Positions 27,458 to 35,468 of a DNA stretch of 64,000 nucleotides are shown piece after piece (position 1 is the stretch's first letter; the number at the start of each line of letters is the position of its first letter). The DNA is from Mycolicibacterium peregrinum (lineage in GTDB: Bacteria > Actinomycetota > Actinomycetes > Mycobacteriales > Mycobacteriaceae). The translations under genes were made by a program, and so were the position numbers. Under the pieces are notes generated by a model. That model searched no databases, was not told the DNA's origin, and was given only the letters and a program-made list of their open reading frames with translations. The stretch covers positions 208,741 to 272,740 of the forward strand of contig NZ_LQPP01000047.1 of assembly GCF_002102345.1 (NCBI RefSeq). The letters are read 5' to 3'.

Positions 27458-28765
27458 TCAGAAGTAGGTGCGGATCAGGTCGATGACGACGGGATCCGTC
27501 TCATCCGGGGCCACGACCGGGATCCACCGCCACTTGTCGAATGCCGTGCACGGGTGGGAAAGCCCCAGTCGTACAACGTCACCCACGCGAATGTCCGAAT
27601 CGGGCGGGATGGTCAGGAACGCGTGCTGGTCGTTGACGGCCACGATCTCCCCTCCCGTGAGCCGACGGGCGGGTGCACCGAGCTGCGAGGCGACCAGTTG
27701 CGGAGTCGGGAGACCCTCGTCGAACGGGACGTCGCGCTTGCCTGCGTCCAGCAGGGCCAGCCCTGGTTCCGGGCGCGACACCACCCGTGCCCAGGTGTGC
27801 ATCGCCGAGCGCAGCCGGTAAGGCTCGTCCCTGCGGCAGAACGGCGAGATCCCGGTGTAGAAACCGTCGTCGTGGATGATGTAGGCCCCCGCGCGGACCA
27901 CGACATGTGTGTGGCCGCCGGCCAGTGGAGCCAGCACATCCGCCACATCATCGAAATAGGCACTGCCACCGGCGGTCACGTACCGGTCGCCCTCGACGGG
28001 GTAGAGGCCCGCGGCGTCGATGCGCCGGTGCAGCCCGGCCATGTCCTCCAGGTAGTGCCGGACCCGCGCCAATGACGTGTCCGACGCGTCGTGCGCCAGC
28101 GATCCCTCGTAGCCCGACACCCCGGCCAGGCGCAGGACGGCACTCGCCGCGATATGCTCGGCCACCGCCGCAGCCTCGTCCACCGAACGCGCGCCGGTGC
28201 GCCCGCCGGCCGCCCCGAGTTCGACGAGCACCGGAATCGGCCGCGCCACTTCGGTTTCGGCGAGTGCCGCGTTCATCGCGTCGACGGTGGCCGTCGAGTC
28301 TGCCCAGGTGATCACCTCGAGGTCGGAATGGGCAGACATCTCCCCGGCCAGCCAGCGCAACGCGGCCGGGTCGACAAGGGCATTGGCGAGCTGGATCCGG
28401 CGCACCCCGAAACTCACCGCGACCCGCACCTGGCTGGGCGTGGCAAGGGTGATACCCCATGCGCCGCTGCGTATTTGGCGGTCCCACAACACCGGCGACA
28501 TGGTGGTCTTGCCATGGGGCGCCAGCTCGACCCCGTGCGCACTGCACCAGGCGGACATGGCGGCCACGTTGTCCTCGATCGCCGAATTGTCCAGTGTCAT
28601 CACCGGTGTGGTGAATGCCGAGAGGCGGGGGCGAGTGGCGAGGAATTCCTCGGCGGTGAGCCCGTCGGCCGCGGCGGGGAGGGCCTTGTCCAATACGGAC
28701 AGGCGTTCGGAGCGGAGGTCGTCCAATGCTCGACTGTCCAGCAGTGGCTCGCCTCGCGTCGTCAT
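27458..28765 (-). CDS. PLP-dependent amino acid deaminase/dehydratase (D-threonine aldolase/DSD-like fold)
   Basis: 435 residues with an alanine-racemase-type N-terminal barrel and a C-terminal D-serine-dehydratase-like domain. The PLP lysine is in LAPHGKTTMSPVLWDRQI, the phosphate and pyridine contacts in VLVELGAAGGRTGARS and YVTAGGSAYFDDV, and probable metal-site residues in NDQHAFLTIP and HPCTAFDKW. Relatives include D-serine, D-threo-3-hydroxyaspartate and D-glucosaminate dehydratases. Beside a sugar kinase and a KDPG aldolase, D-glucosaminate or a similar 2-amino sugar acid is the best guess. ATG 28765 has AAGGA at good spacing; the frame is open further upstream. Confidence 0.82.
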   Translation of the reverse strand: MTTRGEPLLDSRALDDLRSERLSVLDKALPAAADGLTAEEFLATRPRLSAFTTPVMTLDNSAIEDNVAAMSAWCSAHGVELAPHGKTTMSPVLWDRQIRSGAWGITLATPSQVRVAVSFGVRRIQLANALVDPAALRWLAGEMSAHSDLEVITWADSTATVDAMNAALAETEVARPIPVLVELGAAGGRTGARSVDEAAAVAEHIAASAVLRLAGVSGYEGSLAHDASDTSLARVRHYLEDMAGLHRRIDAAGLYPVEGDRYVTAGGSAYFDDVADVLAPLAGGHTHVVVRAGAYIIHDDGFYTGISPFCRRDEPYRLRSAMHTWARVVSRPEPGLALLDAGKRDVPFDEGLPTPQLVASQLGAPARRLTGGEIVAVNDQHAFLTIPPDSDIRVGDVVRLGLSHPCTAFDKWRWIPVVAPDETDPVVIDLIRTYF

Positions 28766-28834
28766 GCCGATCCTTGTCCTCCGTGGTGATTTCCGTGCTG
28801 GCGATTGCGTGGACAATCAGCGTGAGCTGCTCTG

Positions 28835-28885
28835 TTGCACATAGTGCAATCAGAGTTGCAATTTCATGTGTGATCTGTCTAACAT
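28835..28885. promoter_or_regulatory. Operator-like palindrome and promoter between dehydratase and kinase genes
   Basis: The palindrome TTGCAC-ATA-GTGCAA (28835-28849) is followed by a promoter for the plus strand: -35 TTGCAA (28856-28861), 18-base spacer, -10 TAACAT (28880-28885). The palindrome is placed to control both divergent transcripts. The IclR-type regulator encoded downstream is the natural candidate to bind it. Confidence 0.6.
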
Positions 28886-28926
28886 GTTGGCGACACCGCG
28901 TCAATCGTCTGACCCGAAGGACCGCA

Positions 28927-29961
28927 GTGCCCGAACTGCCCGCGCCTACTGCCGGCGGCGTCGCCTGCCTCGGTGAACCGCTGGTGCTTGCCGGTGCTCA
29001 AGCTGAACTGCACCTGGCCGGTGCTCAAGCTGAATTGCACCTGGCCGGTGCGGAAGCCAACGTGGCGGCCGGACTCGTCGCCTGGGGCATCCCCGCCTCA
29101 TTCATCGGCCGGCTCGGTGACGACGCCTACGGCGCACTGATCACATCCGAGTTGACCGCGCGCGGCGTCGACATCTCCGCGGTCGAGATCGATCCCGAGC
29201 TGCCCACCGGGCACTACTCGAAGGTGGCCGCGCCGGACACCAACGGGGAGCCGCGCAGCGTCAGCCAGTACAGCCGGACGGGGTCGGCGGCGTCGGCGAT
29301 GTCACCCGAATTCCTCGACGCGCCGGCGGTGGTGGCCGTGTTGGCGCATGCATCGGTGGTGCACTGCAGCGGCATCACGCCTGCCTTGTCGCCGACCTGT
29401 CGGGCCATGATGCGCCGGTTGCTCACCGACCGACCTGGCATCGACGGGCCGGTGTGCTTCGATGTGAACTGGCGTGAACAGCTGTGGCCCGACGGCGACA
29501 CCGCCGAGGTGATTGCGCTGGCCAACCTGGCCGACGTGGTGTTGGTGGGCGCCGACGAGGCGCTCCGCGTCATGGGGACCGACGACCCGATTGCATTGCG
29601 CCGCATCCTGCCGGACCCCGCGACGCTGGTCATCAAGGACGGCGCGGATCAGGCGCTGGCCGTCGACCGCTCCGGCGAGGAGTTCGTCGTTCCCGCACTA
29701 CGCGTCGATGTGGTGGAACCGGTGGGTGCAGGCGACGCATTCGCCGCCGGATTCCTCAGCGGGGTCGTCCTCGATGAAGACCCCGAATCATGCCTGCGGC
29801 GCGGTCACATCGGAGCCGCCGTCACCCTGACGGTCGCGGCGGACTCCGCGCCACCCCCGCCCGACGAGCTGATCGAGCATCTGCTCATCTGCACGGACGG
29901 CGAGTGGGCTGCCACGAGCGTGAGCGAGGCCGGGTTCACAGTGTGCGGGAGCAGGCGGTGA
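28927..29961 (+). CDS. PfkB-family sugar kinase (2-keto-3-deoxygluconate kinase-like)
   Basis: 344 residues of the ribokinase/PfkB fold. The N-terminal AGAEANVAAGLVAWG and FIGRLGDDAYG are the substrate region; the C-terminal VEPVGAGDAFAAGFLSG holds the anion hole and catalytic Asp; CFDVNWREQLW is the middle signature seen in 2-keto-3-deoxygluconate kinases. It would phosphorylate KDG to KDPG for the nearby aldolase. GTG 28927 follows AAGGA. The stop overlaps the IclR start (GTGA). Odd point: a 9-residue stretch (AGAQAELHL) is duplicated in the N-terminal substrate loop. Confidence 0.86.
   Translation: MPELPAPTAGGVACLGEPLVLAGAQAELHLAGAQAELHLAGAEANVAAGLVAWGIPASFIGRLGDDAYGALITSELTARGVDISAVEIDPELPTGHYSKVAAPDTNGEPRSVSQYSRTGSAASAMSPEFLDAPAVVAVLAHASVVHCSGITPALSPTCRAMMRRLLTDRPGIDGPVCFDVNWREQLWPDGDTAEVIALANLADVVLVGADEALRVMGTDDPIALRRILPDPATLVIKDGADQALAVDRSGEEFVVPALRVDVVEPVGAGDAFAAGFLSGVVLDEDPESCLRRGHIGAAVTLTVAADSAPPPPDELIEHLLICTDGEWAATSVSEAGFTVCGSRR
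28991..29044 (+). repeat. 27-bp tandem duplication inside the PfkB kinase gene
   Basis: Two adjacent 27-base copies (28991-29017 and 29018-29044) differ at one base (C/T at the third position of a Leu codon). They keep the frame and add nine residues just before the conserved GAEANVAAGL motif. Confidence 0.9.
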
Positions 29962-30707
29962 GCCAGAGTGTCGCGCGCGCACTGCAGTTGTTGATTCAGC
30001 TCGGTAACGGTCCGGCCGGCCTCGACGAGCTGGCGGCCGCCACCGATGTGCACAAGACCACCGTGATGAGGCTGCTGCGCACCCTGTCCGAGGAGCGGTT
30101 CACCTACCGCGACAACAACAACCGGTATCACCTCGGATCACGGATATTCGAACTGGCCGCCCATGGCACCGACCAGCGGGAGATCCGCCAGATCGCTTCG
30201 CGGTACCTCGTCGAGTTCAATCGCGAGTACGGCCGCACCACTCACCTCGCCGCGATGGAAGGCGGCGACATCGTGTATATCGACAAGCTCGAATCGCACG
30301 ATCAGATCCGCATGTACTCGCGAATAGGCTTGACCGCCAACCTGAATTCCACCGCCGTGGCCAAGGTGATTCTCGCTGACCTGTCCGATGCCGAACTGCG
30401 GCCGATCGTCGCGACGATGGATTTCACCCGGCGCGCCGCGAACACCATCACCACCCCGGAGGCATACCTGCGGGAAGTCGAGACCGTGCGCGCGCAGGGC
30501 TGGGCACAGGACCGTGAAGAGAACGAGCCGTCGATCAACTGCGTGGGGGCACCGATCCGCGGCGCGAATGGTCGTGTGGTCGCTGCGGTTTCGGTGTCGG
30601 TGCCCGATGTGGTGCTTCCCTTCGAGCGCGTTCTGGAACTCCTGCCGCCGCTGCAGGCGGTAACCCGACGCATCTCCGCCGAGTGCGGTTACCGTCCACC
30701 CTCCTGA
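29958..30707 (+). CDS. IclR-family transcriptional regulator
   Basis: 249 residues: N-terminal winged helix (QSVARALQLLIQLGNGPAGL, LDELAAATDVHKTTVMRLLR) and C-terminal IclR effector domain (GLTANLNSTAVAKVILADL, DREENEPSINCVGAPIRGAN). It should sense a catabolite of the surrounding pathway and control the divergent operons. GTG 29958 overlaps the kinase stop and has GGGAG upstream; a GTG at 29943 would add five residues. Likely co-transcribed with the kinase and RidA genes. Confidence 0.92.
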   Translation: MSQSVARALQLLIQLGNGPAGLDELAAATDVHKTTVMRLLRTLSEERFTYRDNNNRYHLGSRIFELAAHGTDQREIRQIASRYLVEFNREYGRTTHLAAMEGGDIVYIDKLESHDQIRMYSRIGLTANLNSTAVAKVILADLSDAELRPIVATMDFTRRAANTITTPEAYLREVETVRAQGWAQDREENEPSINCVGAPIRGANGRVVAAVSVSVPDVVLPFERVLELLPPLQAVTRRISAECGYRPPS

Positions 30708-30742
30708 TCCATCGAAAGCAACGAAACCAGAGGAGATTCACC

Positions 30743-31147
30743 GTGTCTGATTCGCGGGTCATCTGTACCGACGCCGCCCCGGCCCCCGCTCACACCTTCA
30801 GCCAAGGCATCCGCAAGGGCGGATTCCTGCAGGTGTCGGGGCAGGGTCCGATGGACCCCGCGACCAATTCCTACATCGGCGAAGGCGACGTCAAAGCGCA
30901 GACCCGCCGAACACTGGAAAACGTCAAGGCAATCCTGGCGGCCGGTGGCGCCGGCGTCGACGACGTCCTGATGTTCCGGGTCTACCTCACCAAGCGCGAC
31001 GATTTCGCGGCCATGAATGAGGTGTACGGCGAGTTCATCGCCGAGAATGTGAAGTCCGACCAGCTTCCCTGCCGGACAACCGTGTTCGTCGGCCTCCCGC
31101 ACGAGGTCATGTTGGTGGAGATCGACGCGCTGGCCGCCGTGGGTTAG
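30743..31147 (+). CDS. RidA-family enamine/imine deaminase
   Basis: 134 residues of the RidA/YjgF family. Typical stretches: HTFSQGIRKGGFLQVSGQGP, QTRRTLENVKAILAAGGAGV, DVLMFRVYLTKRDDFAAMNE, and LPCRTTVFVGLP with the conserved Arg that binds the substrate carboxylate. RidA proteins clear reactive enamines released by PLP-dependent dehydratases, so its place beside the dehydratase gene makes sense. GTG 30743 has AGAGGAG upstream. It is convergent with the acyl-CoA dehydrogenase gene; their stops overlap. Confidence 0.9.
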   Translation: MSDSRVICTDAAPAPAHTFSQGIRKGGFLQVSGQGPMDPATNSYIGEGDVKAQTRRTLENVKAILAAGGAGVDDVLMFRVYLTKRDDFAAMNEVYGEFIAENVKSDQLPCRTTVFVGLPHEVMLVEIDALAAVG

Positions 31148-32385
31148 GGGCTCAGCAAACCCCGTGCCACATGGGTGATCTGCACCTCGTTGCTGCCGGC
31201 GTAGATCATCAGCGACTTCGCGTCGCGGGCCAACTGCTCCACCCGGTACTCGGTCATGTAGCCGTTGCCGCCGAACAGCTGCACCGCTTCCATCGCGACA
31301 TCGGTGGCCGCCTGCGAGCAGTACCACTTGATCGCGGAGGCCTCGGCGAGGGAGATCGAGACGCCCTTCTCGGCGGATTCGATGACGCGGAACAGCATGT
31401 TTCGCACGTTCATCCGAGCCACTTCCATGTTGGCCAGCTTGAGCTGGATCAGCTGGAACTGGCTGATCTCCTGGCCCCACAGGGTGCGGGTCTTGGCGTA
31501 GTCGACGCTCAACCGCAGGCATTCCTCGATCACGCCCAGTGCCATCGCGGCCACCCCGATGCGTTCGGCCGAGAAGTTCGACCGGGCGCTGGCCCTACCT
31601 TCGTCGGCCCCTTCGTCGGACCCTTCGGTCTCGCCGAGCAGCCGGTCGCGTCCCAGCCGGACGTTGTTGAAGAACAGCTCGCCGGTGCGCGATGAGTGAA
31701 TACCCATCTTGCGGAACGGCTTCGACTGCACAAAGCCTTCCATTCCACGGTCGAGGACGAAGGTCAGCACCTTGCGGTTGCGCTTGTCCGCACCATCACC
31801 CTCGTCGAGCTTGGCGTAGACCACCACCACGTCGGCGTCCGGGCCGTTGGTGATGAAGGTCTTCTGGCCGTTGAGGATGTAGTCGTCGCCGTCACGGGTG
31901 ACATAGGACTTCATGCCGCCGAAGGCATCCGAGCCCGAATCGGGCTCCGTGATCGCCCATGCGCCGATCTTCTCGTAGGTCACCAGGCCGGGCAGCCAGC
32001 GTTCCTGCTGGGCCAGGGTGCCGCGACTCTGGATCGTCGAGACCGTAAGGCCCAAGCTGACGCCGAGGCCCGTGACCAGGCCCATCGACACCCGGCACAG
32101 TTCGCTGATCAGGACGAACCCCATGCCCGGCGAACCGCTGCCGCCGAACATTCCACCGCGGGCGCCCGACGGCTTGCTGTCACCGCTGCGCAGCTTCTCC
32201 AGCCGCTTGTCCAGCGATTCCTTGGAGAGGGCATCAATACCGAACGTGGCGAAGAGCTTTCGCACGATCGGGTACGGCTCCATGTCGCCGCTTTCCAGCT
32301 CGTCGAGGTGGGGCCGGATCTCCTTGTCCACGAACTCGCGTACTGCGTCCCGGACAGCAATGTCGACGTCAGACCAATCAAGCAT
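31144..32385 (-). CDS. Acyl-CoA dehydrogenase
   Basis: 413-residue FAD enzyme that makes the 2,3-double bond in acyl-CoA. Family marks: WAITEPDSGSDAFGG (FAD/substrate loop), ERIGVAAMALGVIEECLRLSVDYA, and the C-terminal EAVQLFGGNGYMTEYRVEQLARDAKSLMI signature. The first 100 residues contain a long polar insertion (KPSGARGGMFGGSGSPG) and a GSDEGADEG stretch made by a short DNA duplication. ATG 32385. Substrate range cannot be told. It precedes the DUF2236 gene only by convergence of position; 27 bases separate it from that gene's end, same strand. Confidence 0.9.
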   Translation of the reverse strand: MLDWSDVDIAVRDAVREFVDKEIRPHLDELESGDMEPYPIVRKLFATFGIDALSKESLDKRLEKLRSGDSKPSGARGGMFGGSGSPGMGFVLISELCRVSMGLVTGLGVSLGLTVSTIQSRGTLAQQERWLPGLVTYEKIGAWAITEPDSGSDAFGGMKSYVTRDGDDYILNGQKTFITNGPDADVVVVYAKLDEGDGADKRNRKVLTFVLDRGMEGFVQSKPFRKMGIHSSRTGELFFNNVRLGRDRLLGETEGSDEGADEGRASARSNFSAERIGVAAMALGVIEECLRLSVDYAKTRTLWGQEISQFQLIQLKLANMEVARMNVRNMLFRVIESAEKGVSISLAEASAIKWYCSQAATDVAMEAVQLFGGNGYMTEYRVEQLARDAKSLMIYAGSNEVQITHVARGLLSP

Positions 32386-32412
32386 CTCGACAGCTTAGAC
32401 AGGTGTCAAAAG

Positions 32413-33432
32413 TCAGGCTGCACTGCGCCTGGCCGGCCGTCGCAGCGCCGGCAGTGAGAAGGTGGTGTGCACCAGCGCGCCGGCCCGGTCCAGCAGGGTC
32501 TTGTGACGTGGCAGGTAGTGCATCGGCATCCCGCGGCGGTCGCGGGGCGGGGCCATGAAGCCAGGTGCTTCGACCAGAGGGCCGTCGACCGGTAGTTTCC
32601 CGGCGGCACGGCGGTAGGCCGACAGGGCGCGCGGGTGCAGCCTGATCTCGTCGGGTACCGCGACGAATGCCAACTCGACCATCTTGCCGAAGATTCGCAG
32701 CAGCACCTCGTCGCCGGGCGTCCAGCGCATGCCCGCCTTCTCCCGCACCGCGGGGTCGAACAGGCCGGCCGCGATCCAGCGCTGTGCGCCGACAAGGGGT
32801 TTGAACAGCTGGTCCCACACCGGCGTCGGCATCAACACGAACCACGGTTTTGGGATCCGGATGGTGAAGATGTCGAGGGTGGCCCGGTTGATCTCGAGCT
32901 CGTCGCGGCACTTGGCGTCCCAATACTCCTGAAACTCGTCCCAGGTCTTCGGAACGGGCCGCATGCTCATGCCGTACATGCGGTACCACTGCACATGCTC
33001 GTCGAAGAGCTGACACTTCTCGGCCTCGGTGAGCCCGCCGCAGAAATACTCCGCGGTCTTGATGATGAGCATGAAGAACGTGGCGTGCGCCCAATAGAAC
33101 GTCTCAGGGTTCAGCGCGTGATAGCGCCGGCCCTGGCCGTCGACGCCCTTGATGGTGTGGTGAAAACCCTTGATCTGCGCGCCGGTGTCGGCCGCCCGGT
33201 CGCCGTCATAGACGACGCCCATGATCGGGTAGACCGACCGGGCCACCCGCTGCAGAGGTTCGCGCAGCAGTATCGAATGCTCCTCGACCCCGGCGCCGAG
33301 TTCGGGGTACATGTTCTGGATCGCTCCGATCCAGACGCCCAGCATCCCCGTGCGCAGGTCGCCGAAGTATTTCCAGGTCAGCGAATCCGGGCCGAGTGGA
33401 TCGTGTTCGCTGGTGGTGGCTCGTGTGGTCAT
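32413..33432 (-). CDS. DUF2236 (MpaB-like oxygenase family) protein, Rv1645c-like
   Basis: 339 residues, helical, of the DUF2236 family that includes the heme protein latex-clearing Lcp-type and MpaB-like proteins. Conserved points are GMLGVWIGAIQNMYPELGAG, RVARSVYPIMGVVYDGDR, the histidine-rich IKGFHHTIKG and ALNPETFYWAHATFF with probable heme-ligand His, and MYGMSMRPVPKTWDEFQEYW. The precise reaction is unknown. The position, between tsnR-side genes and the cyclase, is that of Rv1645c. ATG 33432. Confidence 0.82.
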   Translation of the reverse strand: MTTRATTSEHDPLGPDSLTWKYFGDLRTGMLGVWIGAIQNMYPELGAGVEEHSILLREPLQRVARSVYPIMGVVYDGDRAADTGAQIKGFHHTIKGVDGQGRRYHALNPETFYWAHATFFMLIIKTAEYFCGGLTEAEKCQLFDEHVQWYRMYGMSMRPVPKTWDEFQEYWDAKCRDELEINRATLDIFTIRIPKPWFVLMPTPVWDQLFKPLVGAQRWIAAGLFDPAVREKAGMRWTPGDEVLLRIFGKMVELAFVAVPDEIRLHPRALSAYRRAAGKLPVDGPLVEAPGFMAPPRDRRGMPMHYLPRHKTLLDRAGALVHTTFSLPALRRPARRSAA

Positions 33433-33648
33433 TGCGTCCTCGTTGACTCGTCATGACGTGAATCACAGCTGAGCTCACGATAGTAGTGACAACGTGTGTT
33501 GTCTACGACGCGACGGCGCGTCGCTGTGCACTGTTATTCGGCGGCTACCGCCGCGCCACAGGGCCGTGACCAGGCCGGTTTGCCGCGGCCAGGGGAGGGT
33601 GAGCACAGTCGCTCGTGGCGCGATTGCCGCCCGGTCTGCGCGCCACTT

Positions 33649-33654
33649 ACTCTT
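33649..33654 (+). promoter_or_regulatory. Probable -10 of a leaderless cyclase transcript
   Basis: TACTCT fits TANNNT and ends five bases before GTG 33660, so transcription would start at or next to the start codon, as in leaderless mycobacterial messages. Confidence 0.4.
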
Positions 33655-33659
33655 GCGCT

Positions 33660-34577
33660 GTGGATGGCGAGCCGTTCGATGACCCGTCCGGCGAGGTCGG
33701 GGATGTCGAGCAGGCGCCGCGGCAGCGCCCTGCGAAGGCACCCGGGTTGCCGGGTCCGTTGGGCTGGCTGCAACGCACCAATCGCAGCCCGGCAGTCGTC
33801 GATCTGGTCCGGCGGGCGCGGCGGGCGTTGCCGGGGGATCCTGATTTCGGTGACCGGCTCTCGGCTGCCGGAGAGGGCGGACCCCGCGCGGCCGCGCGTG
33901 TGGCCGATCGGCTGCTGGACCGTGATGCCGCCTCTCGGGAGGTGAGCTTGGGTGCGCTACAGGTCTGGCAGGCGCTGACCGAACGGGTCTCGGGAACCCC
34001 GGCCAATCCCGAAGTGACGCTGGCGTTCACCGACCTGGTCGGTTTCTCGTCGTGGTCGCTCCGCGCCGGCGATGACGCCACGTTGCGACTGCTGCGACGG
34101 GTGGCTCAGGTGATCGAACCTCCGGTACTCGAGGCCCGCGGTCACATCGTCAAACGCATGGGCGACGGCATGATGGCGGTTTTCTCCGATCCGGAAACCG
34201 CCTTGCACGCGATGCTCGTAGCGCGCGAGGGGGTCAAGAACATCGACCTGGAGGGCTACGCACCGCGGATGCGGGTCGGTATCCACACCGGGCGTCCGCA
34301 GCGCATCGGGTCGGACTGGCTCGGCATCGACGTCAACATCACCGCTCGCGTGATGGAACGGGCTGCCAGGGGCGGCTTGATGATCTCGCACACCACGTTG
34401 GAGGGCATCTCCGAAGACGAGCTCGCTGCTCTGGGTGTCACCGTCAAACGTGAGCGGCGGCAGGTTTTTTCGGCGAAGCCGGAGGGTGTCCCCGATGATC
34501 TGATCATGTATCGGGTGAAAATTCCCAGGCGTTCGCCGGCCGGCGAACATGCGGGTGGCGGGGTGCCGGGCGCATAG
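33660..34577 (+). CDS. Class III adenylate cyclase, Rv1647-like
   Basis: 305 residues. The cyclase domain has FTDLVGFSSW (metal Asp), HIVKRMGDGMMAVF (substrate Lys and second metal Asp), GIHTGRPQRIG, and DVNITARVMERA (specificity Asp and transition-state Asn/Arg), so all catalytic residues for ATP to cAMP are in place. The N-terminal 120 residues contain no membrane helix. GTG 33660 is preferred to GTG 33615 because a TACTCT element lies just upstream; the longer form adds 15 residues. cAMP may be read by the universal stress protein at 5890. Confidence 0.88.
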   Translation: MDGEPFDDPSGEVGDVEQAPRQRPAKAPGLPGPLGWLQRTNRSPAVVDLVRRARRALPGDPDFGDRLSAAGEGGPRAAARVADRLLDRDAASREVSLGALQVWQALTERVSGTPANPEVTLAFTDLVGFSSWSLRAGDDATLRLLRRVAQVIEPPVLEARGHIVKRMGDGMMAVFSDPETALHAMLVAREGVKNIDLEGYAPRMRVGIHTGRPQRIGSDWLGIDVNITARVMERAARGGLMISHTTLEGISEDELAALGVTVKRERRQVFSAKPEGVPDDLIMYRVKIPRRSPAGEHAGGGVPGA

Positions 34578-34605
34578 GCCGCACTCACCGCGGCGCGGCC
34601 AGGCG

Positions 34606-35466
34606 CTACTGGAATGGGTCGTAGTCCTGCCGGGGCGGCGCCGGGGGTTGGGGTGCCTGCCGCGGAGGTGGCGCGTACGTGGGTGGCGGAGCGACCGGCC
34701 TGGTGGTGATGGTGTCGGGTTCCGCAGGCCTCGCGCTGTTCGCCGCAGGCACGACAGAGGGCAATCCGAGCATCGACAGCTGGTCTGCGGTTGACGGCGT
34801 GACGAAATAGGACTTGGACTTCGGCTGGAGGATCAGCACCACAATCGCGATCGCGACGAGAAGTACTGCGGCGCTGAGGATCAGCGTCAGAGTCCTGAAC
34901 CACGAGACCTGGCTGCCCGGAGCCAGCACGATGATCACGACGGCGACGGCTGCGATGACCGCGATGCCGACGAGTATTGGTGTACGGGCGGTTCGATGCC
35001 GGCTGGCGTAGCGAACGGCCAGCCATACCAGTGCCCCGGCGACGCCAACTGAAACTGCCGCCGATGTCACGCCGGGAAATGTGGTGCCGCCGTACATGAA
35101 TTCGAGCTCCGGTAGCGCCAGCAGCGTGCCGATGGCGCCGACCACGAGCAATGTGGCGATCCCACCCACCAGGTAACCAGCCAGGAAAACCGTCCACGGC
35201 GGGCCGCCGGCCTCCCACGGCGGCACGGTCGATGACCCGGTCTGTGGGAGCGGCGCGCGAGGCCCCGGCGTGGCAGGCTGTAGCACCCCGGTCCAGGCCG
35301 GCGCGGTTGGTGTCGCAGCCGGCCGAGGTGGTGGAGCCGGCTGAGGCGATGGAGCCGGCCGCGGTGGAGTTGGCCGAGGTGGCGGAGTCGGCCGAGGTGG
35401 CGCCGTGGACTGCTGTGGGGCCGGGCCGGCGAACGGGTCGTAGTTACCGAAGGGATCCAATGACAC
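34606..35466 (-). CDS. Four-helix membrane protein with Pro-rich tails and DPF motifs
   Basis: 286 residues. A Pro/Thr/Arg-rich N-terminal tail of about 85 residues is followed by four hydrophobic segments (within about residues 95-225) and a Pro-rich C-terminal tail. Both ends carry the same short motif: MSLDPFGNYDPFAGP at the start and QDYDPFQ at the end. I do not recognise the family. GTG 35466 is preceded by GGAGG at six bases and lies two bases after the stop of the large upstream gene, so the two products are probably partners in the membrane. Last gene of the four-gene operon. Confidence 0.65.
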   Translation of the reverse strand: MSLDPFGNYDPFAGPAPQQSTAPPRPTPPPRPTPPRPAPSPQPAPPPRPAATPTAPAWTGVLQPATPGPRAPLPQTGSSTVPPWEAGGPPWTVFLAGYLVGGIATLLVVGAIGTLLALPELEFMYGGTTFPGVTSAAVSVGVAGALVWLAVRYASRHRTARTPILVGIAVIAAVAVVIIVLAPGSQVSWFRTLTLILSAAVLLVAIAIVVLILQPKSKSYFVTPSTADQLSMLGLPSVVPAANSARPAEPDTITTRPVAPPPTYAPPPRQAPQPPAPPRQDYDPFQ

Positions 35467-35468
35467 GG

